64,000 bases of DNA from Maniola hyperantus (GCF_902806685.2 NC_048536.1:1798001-1862000); one strand, 5' to 3'. Positions 24,401-39,400 are shown, numbered from the stretch's first letter. Notes: generated by a model not told the origin, from the letters alone. Translations and numbers: made by a program.

Positions 24401-27400
24401 TCTGCGCGTCGTGATTTAATATTCAACTTCACTTCTGGTATGTTTATACTTACCTGTTTGAAGTCTTCGGGCGAAGGTGGCGCGTACATACTCCCAAATT
24501 GAGTCATTTCGCCGTCTAGTTGTAATATTTCTGTAAAAGAGTTACAATTTAAACTTCTTAGTTACCAACTATGTCACAAAACTTTGGACAGGCTTCTATC
24601 ATTGGCTTAGATAAGCCCGACTGTTTAAGCAGGATTCGGGACAAGATATTTCATTCGTTTCAATGTATGACACGGATTGTTGAAAGAATAAAAACCAGAA
24701 CGCGGGATGGTGCACAAAAAAAAATTAATAATTTTAAAAGTAATACATATTATTACAAAGATAGTAGATAGAATACACAAATAAAAAAGGAACAAAATAA
24801 GATATACCTTTGCCACTATCGAATCCTCGGTACAGTTGTGGCTGGGCGTCCATTACGATGCCAAGAAGCGGCATGTAAAGTGCAGCTACTCTTGCTTTCA
24901 CATCCGGCTGCGACAGACGAGGGTCTGCGTCGTGAGCCGTCAGGAGAGACAGCACTGCGTTGACTGCCGCGCATTGTAGTACCGGGCTCCTAGACCACAG
25001 TACAAAGACTTTAAGGTATTCCCAGGACATCGGGTATCTTAAGAAAATTTCCCCTCCGTTAGTAAAAAAAAGGTATGATTGTGTTTTTACTTCTTAATTA
25101 GAACTTTAGAACAAGAATTATATTTTTCCCCGCGTCCTTTTTATCACAACAAACTTGCCTTCCGCTTCAGGAAAGTCCGAAAGTGTGGATATGGGTATAA
25201 CCTTTTATAACAAAATCCCGGAAACTATTTTGGACTTGCCTTAAAACAAGTTTAAACAACCAATTAGAAGTATGCTTCTGAACAAAGCATAAAGATTATC
25301 TTTATAAATGATAAAAGAGCGTGAATTTGACCTGCAGCTCGTGCCAGCAAATACTTTTCTTATACATGGCATAATACTGTATATCAAATCTTTGAAAAGA
25401 GCAACCGCCGTGTTTCTTGCTGGTTATTTTCGGTAGGAAAGGCATTCCGAACCAGTGGTAGATGCATCTGATATGCAATTTTTTTTTTTTACATTTTTTA
25501 GCTTTATTTACTTTGTCAGACGCTTTGCCTCGGTTCCACTCCACTCTGTAGTTATTACCATGCGCCAATGATTTTTTTTTTTGGCTTGGAAAAGTTTCTT
25601 GAGTTCGAAAAATTTGAGCAAAACTTGATATGGAGAAATCAAAGTACTGGCGAGGTAATTTAGGTTAAAGCCTGGTGCGGAATTTGTGATACGGCCTTGC
25701 GTCAGCCGTCCTCTGAGCCGCCGCCGGACCCCGACGGCACCCGATGGCCCCACCAGTAGACTTAGCTATACGTAGTGCTCGTGGAGCTGGACATGACATG
25801 GAGGAATCAATGTATAGGTACTTACTGTAATTCTAGTGCCGCGGTGAGATCGGCAAGCAGAAGTCCGGCGAGGTAATGCCTGGTACGGAATTCGCCGGAA
25901 AGCGATACGGCCTTGCGTCGGCCGTCCTCCGAGCCGCCGGACCGGGCCGACGGTGCCGGCGATACGGCGCCCGACGTGCCGACGGGCAGGCATAGCGAGA
26001 CGTAGTGCTCGTGGGAGCAAATTATACGAAGGAACGATAGCTGAAAAAAAGTTTCGTGTATTCATGTGCCGTGCCGTTACTCCAAACTTCTAGTTTCGTC
26101 GAAGTTGCAACACCCTTCTGTTTGTGTCAGTACTGTTGGTTGGAATTGTTGATAGTCTATACACGGGCTAACGCCTTCTGATGATTTCTAGGAGACAGCT
26201 TTAGTATTATTCAATAGACCCCTATTGAACTCTGGTGACACTTGATTGTGGTGATACGTGTAAAATAGAAGTTAAATAAAAGTGTATTAAATGGTTTAAT
26301 CTGAGTTTAATGTTTAACAGTACACTCTACAAAATACCCAGAAACAACTAAGCGGGATGAGCGCGGGGGTATGCTCTGCTGCCGCTCTCCACCGTCTTCT
26401 CGCTGATATTTATTTATGGTAATGCAACTAGTTACAACTTCAGAGCGAACTAGAACTTTGGCGTCAGAGTGAAAAACAGGATCTTTCGGTAAATCGGAAG
26501 GTCTAGCAACCACGTAGTTCTACGGACCAATTATTTATTATTAGTTATTACACTAGATGGAGTTATAGCTTGTTGTCAATGTGTCAGTTTGTGACCAACT
26601 AGTCGGTCAAAATATTGCTGTTTTGCAGCATTTAAGTAAAATGTTTTTAAATTCTATTGGTACTATTTAACTTATCTGACGAAGTCCGAGATGTTGGTCC
26701 GGCAAAATAAGAGAAGCGGTCGACACAATCTTCAGCAATGCCTTCAACAGGGAAAAATGCCGCAATATCGGGAAGAAAGTCAATGTCAGACAGTCAGACA
26801 GAGCGCCAATAGCTCAACCGGTAAAGGAGTGGACTGAAAACCGAAAGGTCGACGGTTCAAACCCCGTCCGTTGCACTATTGTCGTACCTACTCCTAGCAC
26901 AAGCCTGACGCTTAGTTGGAGAGGAAACGGGAATATTAGTCATTTAACATGGCTAATATTCTTTAAAAAAAAAAAAAAAAAAGTGATATATTGAGAGAGT
27001 CACGATCATCAGACCGCGAGAAGAAGAATTTACCTTATAATGCACCAGCGGCACGGCGTCAGGTAGTGAGGCAATCTTGGCACACATCTGCTTGTGGTAT
27101 CCGCGTATGAGGTTGAACACGTATCCGCGATCGACTATACTCAGCAAGTCGAACAGGAAGAACGCTAGGCTGTTGTTCAGGCTTTGCGTTAGGCGACTGT
27201 TTTTGCCGTATCTGAAATTTTTTAGACATAACTAGCTGACCCGCCCCGGCTTCGCTCGGGTGGAATTTAGAAAATCGAGATGGGGGATGAATTTCCAAAA
27301 ATCCTGGAACACGTATTTTTTCATTTGTGACCGAAAACCCAAATACCAATTTTCATGCAAATAACTTGAAAAATGACGGACTTTCTTACAAACTTTCATC

Positions 27401-30400
27401 CCCTATTTAACCCACTTAGGGGTGGCATTTCGAAAAATCCTTTCTTAGTGGATACCTACTCTTTACAGAGAAGACACCCTCAAAATTTCATGTCTCTAGG
27501 ACCAGTGGTTTAGGCTGTGCGTTGATATATATGTCAGTCAGTCAGTCAGTCAGGAGTCAGGACTTTGAATTTTATATATATAGATAGATTTACTTTGACG
27601 GAATCTATTTTAATGTAGATAACGAGTACATACCACGATTAATTTGATGGTTTTATTTGTCGATATTTCAACCCAATTGCACGGGTCGTGGTCGGGTTTT
27701 AGCAATTTGCGGGACTATTTATCAGAAAACCTTAAGTGTATTTTTTTTTAAAGATTTTACCAAATTATAAAGAAATATTGTACTTGGAAATGATCTCCGC
27801 TGTAACGTTGTTAACTAGCGTGCTGAGGTCGTCAGTGAACTGGTCCGGGAAGCGCGCCTTGCGAGGCGCCTCGTGAGCCCCGCTCCAGTAGAGGTACTCC
27901 ACCATGGACTTTATCATCAGCTCGAACAGTGCCCTGGGGACAAGTACCAGCAAATAATAATTGTCCAGCTTTTCATTGTTACTAGCTTTTGCCCACGACT
28001 TCGTCCGCGTGGTCTACACAAATTTCAAACCAATATTTTACCCCCTTAGGGGTTGAATTTTTAATATCGTTTCTTAGCGGATGTCTACGTCGTAATAGCT
28101 ATCTGCATGCCTTTCAGCCCAATCCGTCCAGTAGTTTTTAGCTGTGCGTTGATAGATCAGTCAGTCAGCGTTTCCTTTTATATTATAAAAAAACTGAGCA
28201 GCTTTGGTCTATAGGCAGGACTAATTATTCGAGAAATCTTGGGTCAATCTATCAATGTAAGTAACACATATATATATAAATATGTATAGATGCACAGAGA
28301 CAAATAGTACTCATACTTATATACTTTAGATCAGGACATCTCGACGGAACTTAGAATTCTATAGTCGTTAATTTTATTGAAAGTTGAGAAAGTATATATG
28401 GACAGAAATAATCATCATCATCATGATCAACCCATCACCGGCTCACTACAGAGCGCGGGTCTCCTCTCAGAGTGAGAAGGGTTTTAGCCATAGTCTACCA
28501 CGCTGACCATGTGCGGATTGGTAGACTTCACACACCTTTGAGAACATTATGGAGAACTCTCAGGCATGCAGGTTTCCTAACGATGTTTTCCTTCACGGTT
28601 AAAGCAAGTGATATTTAATTAATTAAAACGCACATAACTCCGAAAAGTTAGAGGTGCGTGGCCGCGGGATCGAACCCCCGACCTCAGAAGGCGGACGTCC
28701 TAACCACAAGGCTATCACAGCTATAGGAAATAAATAATAAGATACTATAATTTGTATGTTTTACCAAGAGTTCTGCATCGCCAGATCCCTCGTGGCGCCG
28801 CTGGCTACGACCCACTGCAACGCCAATTCTTCGTGAAGAATCTTGCACGAGCCATCCGTGAGAACTATTCGAAAAATTATTAATTTAATCTTTCAAACAA
28901 AAACTAGTTACATATTAATATTTTATTAATATATTTTACACACATTTTAAAACATCATGTTACGGACATATTTTATTTTAAAACTACCTACCTACATCTG
29001 TTCATAATAGTATGTATAGTATGTATGTAAGTATAAGACTACAGAGGAATTGTGCAGTGCTCAGACAAGCCGCCAAGCGCTTACGAGCACGAAGAAACCA
29101 ATATTGTAAGTGTTTTTTCTGTTTGTGTGGAAAAAAAAAAAAAAAAAATCTACAGTACCCAGCAGGAAATATTGTACATCGACCTTTAAAAAGAGATAGC
29201 GGTTTCGTTGTCTCTGTCGTTGAGACCGACAAAACGACACATATTATGTATGAGTGACAGAGACAACGCTCTACAAAGCCGAAATCTCTATCTAAAGGTC
29301 GATGTACAATATTTCCTACCGGCTACTGTAAGTTCCTTCCAGTGGACATTATCTTAGTATTCTTGTATACAATATGCAAAGGTTTAAAAATTAAAATCAG
29401 GATTCAGATGCTCGACAAAAGTTAAATATCTACGTATTTTTAGTAAAATTAATTTTGAACAGACTAGCAGACTGGACCTAGTCCAATCAGTCAGTATGTC
29501 AAGAAAAAAAATTCAAGTAAAAAAGTTAACGGTACAGTGACGATTTAATCTTCGGACCAAAAACATCCATAAAATAAAACCTTTGCTAATGAAATGACTG
29601 ACTCACCAGATGGCGGTAGTGGTAGCCCAATGTCTCTATCAGAGAGCGAGGGTCGTGGGATGCGACATTGGTACTGAATATAGCTGGTTATTAGTCCGCT
29701 GCGGCCGTGGGCGTCACAAGTGGCGCCCTCGTTCATGTTCTATGAAACGAAAACGAAACATTTATGTTCCCACTAGATTTCAGGACCAAAGCAGCAGAAA
29801 GATAATGCTAAAAGATTTTACAAGTAATAAACTGAAAACGCAAATAATAAAATATCTCAATGCTCTAAATTATAACGAAACTGAGGATCTTCTGATTAAA
29901 ATAATATGATTGAAACAAAGTAGCTAATATAAACAACAAATAATACACATACACACACACACACACATACACACCTTAACACACGCACACACGCACTCGC
30001 ATACATGCACACCACTATCACTTGTAATATACACCGGTATAACATGTCCGACCTTAGAGCACCAAATTGTAATAACATTTATTCAAGTTTTTAGAAATGG
30101 AGAAGGCAACCCACTGTAATACAGTGTTTACTAGTGCAGGGGTTGCCCATTCATACGTCTACTAAACCTAGGTCTACTTAATTATTACTTGTTTTTTATC
30201 TGTATTTTATATGTAATTTACTATGTAATAATATCCAATTGATGGGAGGCCATTCAAGTGCCAAAAGAACCTTGTTGCACTGTACTTACAGTGATATCAG
30301 TGAAGAGATGAGCAAGACACGTGAAGACGTCTTGCGCGATGTTGAGCGTGACTCCTGCGAGCGAGGGCGGGGCTACCAGTAACTGTAGCAATTTATCCGC

Positions 30401-33400
30401 TACCACTGGTAAATACCTCGCTAGAGCTTCTACATTAGCGGTCGGTAATTCTGATATACTGTAAACAAATATAAGGGCTTATATAAATAGGGCACATATG
30501 CAGATTATTTATTTATTTATTTTACACTTTATTGCACACAACACAAAGTAAACATTGAAAAAACACAATACAGGATCTTAATCTAATAGCTGTAGCATGC
30601 AAAGGCGGCCTTATCGCTAAAGCGATCTCTTCCAGGCAACCTTTGACGAAAGGAATCACGAAAGCACGGGTTGGTGCGGCAGCCGAAAATGGCCCTAGGT
30701 ATATTATATTATTATAAATTAGACTACATACACAGTACATTCTAATAATATACAAATATATATAAATATATATACCTATATACATATCTCTATAATATAC
30801 TACATAATTTTGTTTACATAGATAAATAATAGTTCTTCAAACGATTTTTGAAGGAGTTTAAGGATTTCGCCTGACGTATTTCAGCTGGGAGTGAATTCCA
30901 GAGTTTGACACTGTTACTGGTGAAAGAGCAGATTATGTCAGGAGGCCGTCGAAATGCATGGAAAGCTGTATTTTAGGCTACTCCTGCGCTCCGCCTCTGG
31001 AAGGTGCGAAAGTCATTTGTGGGAATGAGTGTAATATTTTATAATAAAATTCCACAACCAATTTTAGACTTGCCTTTACACAAGTTTAAAAAATGTGTTA
31101 AAAGTATGCTCCTAAAAAAAGCATATTATACAGTCGCAGACTATGTAAACGATAAAAAAGCTTGGATTTGACTCGCTCCAGCAATGCACTGGGCTGCAAT
31201 GGCTTGTATAGTACGGTATAATAACATTGTAAATTGAAAAATTAAAAAGAGCAACCGCCGAGTTTCTTGCTGGTTCTTCTCGGTAGGAACGGCATTCCGA
31301 ACCAGTGGTAAATTAAAACTACCTGACTATTCATAAGCACTTTTAAAAAGTTTACATGAATAAAAAAACATTCTATTCTATTCTTACTTTGTCAATAACT
31401 TGCTGTCATATACCTGGCCCGTAACTCAGTTTCCATGTTCGCGAGGCCGATCCTTGGTGGGATGTTTCCTTCTTGCACCGCTTCGCAAGCCAGCACAAAT
31501 CGCTCGATATAACCATCCTAAAAAAACGGAATATGTAACTTTTCAATTATTTTGCTTGACAATTTAACCAAACATGTAATACAATGGGGCCAATTCTCTT
31601 GTACACAATTTCTAAACCTAAACAAAATTAACAGGTTTAAATCTAGTGCTATACTTTTCTGCAAGCAACATTATGAAAGGGATAGCAATAGATTTAGACG
31701 TATCATTTTAGTTTAGTTTAGAGATTGTGTACAACGGAATTAGCCACACTGGCTCCCATAGTAAACCCTATAAAATTTGAGTTGAGCTATATTGACGACT
31801 CAATTTCTGATTAAAGGTCTACTTAGGTTGCGCTGCGCGACACAGCGCGGCAGCGCTTTGCTCCATACAAACTCATATAAACTCTGCAAATATATTTGAC
31901 GTGCCGTATCGCATCGTGCAGCGCAGCGTAAATGCGTTTGGATAATTAAGAAACATAAGATTTTTGACTGTAACTAATTAAAAACTGTGTTTGCCTTTAG
32001 CATAATATGAGAGATTCAAATTTTTAGAAGGTTGGAACATTAACAAAACAAATCCTGAGCAATAAAGTATCAACTCAAAAGTCTTTGCTTTATTGCCTTT
32101 AGTATCCAGGAGCACTGAAACACAACAGTGACATAATAACTTTAATCAATAATGTACTTGCCCTTGTGCCTTAGAGGGAATGCACTAAGAATACGTTAAA
32201 AACGGAATTTCCGCAATAAGAAGTGCATAATTTCCGCATGCGGGAAAGTGCAGAATTTCCAATCGAATATGTTGTTTCGAAATGCTCAGAGAGCCATATA
32301 TGCATCATTCGCGTTTTTCCATGCATCCGTGACATTATCCATTTACGGAATTTCTGCGTTTTTAGTATAGTTTTTGCAGTTCACGAAGACGAGTGGTTCA
32401 TGCTCGTGTTTAAGTCATATCGGTATAAGTAAGATACACTAAATGTTTGCGTTTGCGAGCGCCTGATTGGTCCGACATGCACGCACACTTACGCAATGTC
32501 CCTGTATACGACGTAACCACAAGTAAAGTTCTCTCGCCTACGTGAATAGGCTAGTTGACACTTTTTTTAAGTAGGTCTTAAATGGTTAATTTGTCCTATT
32601 AGATCAAAAAAATTAACACTATATTTTTTTGCGCCCTAAAAACCGTAAAACTTTAATTTAAAAATATATTTTTCTTAGACAGCTGAAAACACTGTCGGCC
32701 ATGTTTGGCCGATAGATTATCTGTGCTCTGACGTCATGCATTTGTAAACAACAGCATAACCTTAACCAAACTTTATTAACCAAAGTTTAATAAACATGAC
32801 TTCTATACTAGTTTACATGAAAAATATAGTAATTATCATTTGTTTGTTTACATATTTAATGACGTGACATCATGGCTGACAGCTTTTCTGAGTTTCAAAT
32901 AAAAATAAAAACTGTATTTTTTTAAATTGGATTTATATATCCATCCTGCGTTTTTAATAATTGTTATTGATATATTTCGTTGTCTTAAGCAAAATACTAT
33001 AATAAATAATCATTTACTGGACGAAATTAGATATGAGTCAAGTAGTCTATTGCAAGAACTGTACTGCATTTCTTTGCCCACATCTAAAAATGTCAATGCG
33101 AAATTTTCGGACGGGTTGAGGCGATATTCCGCGCGCGGACTTTCCGCTAGATTGGCCCAGCCTAAATTATAACTATGCGGACATTCTGGCAAAATCAGGC
33201 GCAAAGGCACGTCAGATAGGCCCAGAGCCTGTCTGCGGTATACCTAAAAGCCTGGTTCAACTCACCCTTCTAACCTATTGCTACTATGACACACTCAACC
33301 GCTGGAGAAACTTGCCAGGGTTAAACCACTCGAAAGCGCTGGTTAAATCCTTCAGCAAGAAGGTAGCATCTGAGGTGCTGTCGCTTAACAGAAGTAACAT

Positions 33401-36400
33401 GTGCATCCTGGTGCGAGCTTTAACGGGTCACTGTGGCCTGAAAAGGCACATGTATAACAAGCTCCAGGGCTCGGACATCTGCAGGCTGTGCCACGAGTCT
33501 CCCGAGACTCCGATGCACATTATCTGCTTCTGCCCTGCTCTGATGCACAAACGTAGCGTCCACCTAGGGAGACACATCATTTATCCGGAGGATGTTACTT
33601 CAATTCCAGTCAAGAAGGTGCTGCTGTATCTGGCGGCCACAGGATTTGATAAGGAAGTGTGAAGTGGAGGCAAACACAATAGATCGGAGACGGTCGCAGT
33701 GATTCAGGGATAGCAAGGACCTGTATAGCCCCAAAGAAGAAAGAAGAAGAAGAAGAAATTATAACTAACACTTACTTGTGGATGTACAGTGGTATAAGCG
33801 TCCAGGGTAATGATGAATATGGGCTTGTGGTTGTCGATCCACCTCGTCCCGGGCAACAGAACGTCCGGGAAAATATACGAGTAGTTAGCCGGCGGCTCCT
33901 CCTGCATCACTGGCAGATTGAACTCGCCGCATGTCAGTTTGCCGTTGCGGCATAGAGGGAGCCACTGGAAAGTAAGAAGTTACTGTATTGCAGTCTGTCT
34001 TTTTGAAGAAATATTTAGCCCCGCAATCCTGATCTGGGTTAGGTCAAATCAATTGGACAAGGCCTTGACTGATTTTCTTTGGGCAACCTTACTTTTAGGG
34101 TTCCGTACCTCAAAAGGAAAAATGGAACCCTTATAGGATCAGGTTGTTGTCTGTCTGTCGGTCTGTCAAGAAACCTACAGGGTACTTCCCGTTGACCTAG
34201 AATCATGAAATTTGGCAGGTAGGTAGGTCTTATATCTGATATTCGGGAAAAAATCTGCAAACCGTGAATTTGTGGTCAAAAAAAATTAAATTGTGGTCAT
34301 GAGCTCATATTAGCAAGTGATGTTGGTCACCCAAATCCGCGGGTAGTTTTAATTTTATCTCGCCGTTTAAAGGCCGCAAGTTGTCAGTATACATACCGAG
34401 TATCCCAGGATGGTCTCGACGCTCTTCTCCTGTTCGGGCGCCACGGGCTTGCGTTGACACGACACGTGGAGGAATGTGAACAGCAAGTGATGTTGGTCGC
34501 CCAAATCCGCGGGTAGTTTTAACTTTATCTCGTCGTAGAGTGACGGATTCCTGAAAAACGAATATTTTTTGTAGCTCTCCAGAGATTGCGATCAAATTTG
34601 AATTTAATTGTTTCTAGAAATCTAGACAGATTTAATAAATTCAAGCCAAATAAATTTTGCTAGTATTCTAAAAAGCTCGATTCTATCATTTTATAATTAG
34701 TTCGTTCTTCGTAAGCAATGACCTTTCAAATCGAAGTTAGTAAGCTACTCTTTATTCTCAAAATTGTTTTTCAAATACTTAGTAATCTAAAATTCTCACG
34801 AACGAAATAGTATCCTCAAAATTTGGCTTAAAATATAGATGTTTCAAGGATCATAACTTTCAAAATAAATGTAATTTTACTAAATTTATTGTTTTAGGGC
34901 ATAAATATAATGGAGAGATAAATCGATATCTGGCTTAAAAGGTCTATTACCAAATAATACTTATATATCCTGCAAAAAAAAAACATCAGGACATGAAGTG
35001 CGAAACAGGCTCACTTATTATGGTATAACACAGTGGTGTAAGCCTCCGTGCTGAACTCGGGACAGGAGCTCCGGCCGAATATCGCCGGCAGCGCGGCCGC
35101 CTGCTCCTCGCCCGACATCAGCTGCACTCTCACCTATGAATACAGGGAACCAATACAAAAAGGGTTGATTTAGTTTAGATAGGCTAGTTGACACTTTTTT
35201 TAAGTAGGTCTTAAATGGTTAATATTTGTCCTATTAGATCAAAAAAATTAACACTATATTTTTTCGCGCTTTAAAAACCGTAAAATTATAATTTAAAAAT
35301 ATATTTTTCTTAGACAGGTGAAAACACTGTCGGCCATGTTTGGCCGATAGATTATCTGTGCTCTAACGTCATGCATTTGTAAACAACAGCATAACCTCCC
35401 AAAGTTTAATAAACATGACTTCTATACTAGTTTACATGAAAAATATAGTAATTATCGTTATTGTATCATCCGAGAATGTAAAAACGCATCGATAACCACA
35501 GGAAAGTTGTGGATTAGAGTGCCCAGTGAAATAATTAATATACGTAACACGCGAAGACTTACTTAAAGGGATCCTATATCACTAACGACTGCAACCCAAA
35601 TTTATTTTTGCAAAGATCACTTTGTTGTAAGTCTTACTTAATAACTTATTCAATTTATAAAGAGAAAACGACAATTTTTTACGTTTACTATGAGTTTTTA
35701 GAAATATATAAAAACTAGCTTATGCTCGTGACTTCGCCCGCGTGGACTATATAAATTTCAAACCCCCATTTAACCCACTCAGGGATGGAATTTCAAAAAA
35801 TCCTTTCCTAGTGGATACCTTCTCTTTACCTACAAAGAACACACCCACCAAATTTCATGTATCTAGGACCAGCAGTTTAGATGTTTAGGCTGTGCGTTGA
35901 TATATAAGTTAGTCAGGAGGACTTGAAATTTTATATATATGGATACTATGTTATTCAATAGGGATGACATTTGTTTGTTTACATATGTAATGACGTCACA
36001 TCATGGCTGACAGCGTTTTCTGAGTTTCAAATAAAAATAAAAACTGTATTTTTTTAAATTGGATTTATATATCCATCCTGCGTTTTTAATAATTGTTATT
36101 GATATATTTCGTTGTCTTAAGCAAAATACTATAATAAATAATCATTTATTGGACGAAATTAGATATGAGTCAAGTAGCCTATTGGGCTCGCACATCGATG
36201 GGATACGGTTGAAAGAATCGTACAGTACTACCACTTTTGTAGCATCGGCAAAATTCGTTCGTTCGAGAGAGAGCGAGGGGTGGTGGGGAGGGAGGGGGAG
36301 AGGACAGACAGGTGATAGAGAAAGAGAGGTGGAAAGAGACATGCGAGAGGAAGAAAGAGAGGTGAGAGAGAAAGAGAGGTGGAGAGGGACATACGAGAGG

Positions 36401-39400
36401 AAGAAAGAGAGGCGAAAAGAGACATGCGAGAGGGAGAAAGAGAGAGTTCGTTCACATGACGCTTAATTGCAAATACTTACCGTTATATTCCTAGCAGAAG
36501 CCGTACGGGACGCGTACGCCGACAGGTTCAGTTCGCGCACGTTCAAAAACAGCAGGTTGCGATAATGAACGTGCGGCAGAGCGGGCGCCACTAGCGGGAA
36601 CGGCAGGATTTCCTTACACGGACGCATGTTCTCCTCTACAACAATAGAGAAACGGGTAATATCATCCCTACTCATATTAAAAAGGCGAAAGTGTTTGTTT
36701 GCTGGTTTATTGGTTTTGCCTTCAATCACGTCGCATCACTATCGCTGTCATTTTACAGCACGCAGCACAAAATATTGTACATCAACCTAAATATTGTATT
36801 GTGAAAGAGATAGCGGTTTCGCAGAGCGTTGTCGCTGTCGTTGAGATCGTCAAAATGTCACATAGGTAGGAGTGACAGAGACAACGCTCTACGAATCTGA
36901 AAGCTCTTTCTAAAGGTCGATGTACAATATTTCCTGCCAGCAATTACTGTAACTTTATCGAGCCCCTGATTAACTGATATTCTCCATTTCGTGTGCCTGG
37001 TCCAAAGGTTGTCCATCGCCATTCAGCGTGGCAATGCTGCCAGCTTCATGGGCACCTTTGGCCTAGGGGTAACCAGAGATGGACTTTTTGACGACGTTGT
37101 TACGGAATAACAATTTTTATTTAATTTTGTATTTAGTTTTAAGAATTTTTGACATTATTTATTGTAATTTTTTTCGTGTGCCTATATTTGGGTTTTTAAA
37201 AATTATGAATGAATGAATGAAATATTTATAAAATGAAAGATATATAAGTAACAAAAAATAGAAGTACAATTTAGCAGCCTCGCTTTGAAGCAATCTCTAC
37301 CAGGCAACCAGGTCGAGGGATTATGTTGGGGGAAGTTTTTGATATTCCATGACAAAAAGTATTCTATGTCTCTAAGATGCAAGCTATCTCTGTGTGGCTC
37401 CCTCTGTCTGTGTGAAAGGAGCAAAAGACTTACCAGTGAAAGGCGCAAGCTTAGCCAACTCTGGCGTGAGCCCATTCTTGATTTCATCAGGACAAGGGGC
37501 GACTTCGATTTTGAGTGTTCCGGGAATACATTTGAGCTTCTTTGGCGCTGAGCTCGGCCGCTTGATCTCCGCTAGGAATTTATACAGGTCCTCATCTCTA
37601 AGCTTGTCTGTTTCCTGTTGTTAATAAATAATGATACCTAAACGAAGAACTACGTCGTCACTTAAACTTATGTATTGATACAATAACAGTGTTATTAGGT
37701 TATGGGCCCAGCATGATTTTACGGCGTTCTGGGCCCATAACCTGATTTGTACTCGTAACAGTAAATAAACAAGTGAAAAACAATTCTTCGAAAACGTTTT
37801 AAGCATGTTTCGCAAGTTTCTCTATGTTGCACTTTACATGCTCAAAGTGAAAACGAAACAGATTTTCTCATCCGACAAATCCGTCTCATTTTAATTGTGT
37901 CTTAAGTCTGAGCAAAGTCAAAGTACGCTCTACAAACTCTACTACTACTGGTACTATTTGTTCTACTTTTTTTTTCTAGGAGGAGGAAAAATCCCTAACG
38001 GACTTCTGTCTATCGACAGGGTGTGTCCGACTCGCACGGACTAAAAGACCTCCCCCTCTACGAGATCAGCACGGAACCGAATTACATTACTTCGTGCTGA
38101 CCCTCTGGTTGCTCTCTCTCCTTTTTTTCTTGGTTTTCTCTGTCTTCCCTTCGCATCATTATGGCTCTCAGCATCTGACCGTATCTGTGCCACTCATCCT
38201 CGCTTGACACCATATGAGCTACCAGATTTTGGGTGTTGACACAGTAATTTGCTCCCTATGCTGCTTTTCTAAGATCCGCGCACGCGGGACACTCAAAAAT
38301 CACGTGTCTCGGGGTCTCTTCCTCTCCTATTTGTTCTACTTACCTGTTTAAAGAAGCTGGTAACAGTGATTACAATCGGCTTGAAGCTATCCAGGTGGGC
38401 CACGAGATCGTCCGCATGCGGCGTGGCTGCGGCGCGACGTTCGATGGAACCCTTCCGAGTGAGGGAACCTCCCACCTCGCCTGCGCGACGACGCAGCTGT
38501 TCCAGACTACTGGATGACGCTTTGCGATCTAGGGGGATCAATGGTTTCAACTGTGAATTTGTATCGACGGTTTGAACTTTATAATAAGTGTAATAACTAA
38601 GGGCCGGTGATAGCTTAGTGGTTAAGACGTCGGCCTTCTAATCGGAGGTCGGGGGTTCGATCCCAGGCACGCTCCTCTAACTTTTCGGAGTTATGTAAAT
38701 AAAAAATAAAATAAAAATAAAATGTGCATTTTAAGTAATTAAATATCACTTGCTTTAACGGTGAAGGAAAACATCGTGAGGTAACCTACATGCCTGAAAG
38801 TTCTCCATAATGTTCTCAAAGGTGTGTGAAGTTTACCAATACGCACATGGCCAGCGTGGTAGACTATGGCCAAACCCTTCTCACCCGTGCTTTATAGTGA
38901 GCCGGGTTGATCATGATGATGACTAAGGTCCGGTGATAGCTTAGTGATTAAGACGTCGGCTTCCTATTAAGGAGGTCCGGGGTTCGATCCCGGATACCTC
39001 CAACTTGACGACCTCCCTGGCGCAGTAGTTAGCAATGTTGTCTTATTAGTGGGAGTCCCCGGGTTCGATTCCCGGCAGGGGTTTTTAATTTATTAATTGC
39101 CAAATTTCTGGTTTGGACTGGTGTGAGGCTTCAGCTGTGGCCAGTTACCACCCTACCGGCAAAGCGGTACCGCCAAGCGATTTAGCGCTCCGGTACGATG
39201 CCGTGAAGCAACCAGAGGGGTATGGGTTTAATAAAAACTGCCATACTCCTTCCAGGTTAGCCCGCATCCATCTTAGATTGCATCATCACTTACCACCAGG
39301 TGACATTGCAAGAGCTAACTTGTATCTGAATAAAAGCAATTAAATATCACTAGCTTTAATTTAGTATTTTCAATTTTCGAAGTAAGATAACTATAACAAG

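Noticed and set aside
25508..25753. 81-codon minus-strand ORF with an arginine-rich start
   Set aside because: It is the decayed copy of exon 21 read out of its original frame.
36059..36466. 135-codon plus-strand ORF rich in Arg and Glu
   Set aside because: It starts in the MITE and runs through the GA minisatellite; low complexity only.
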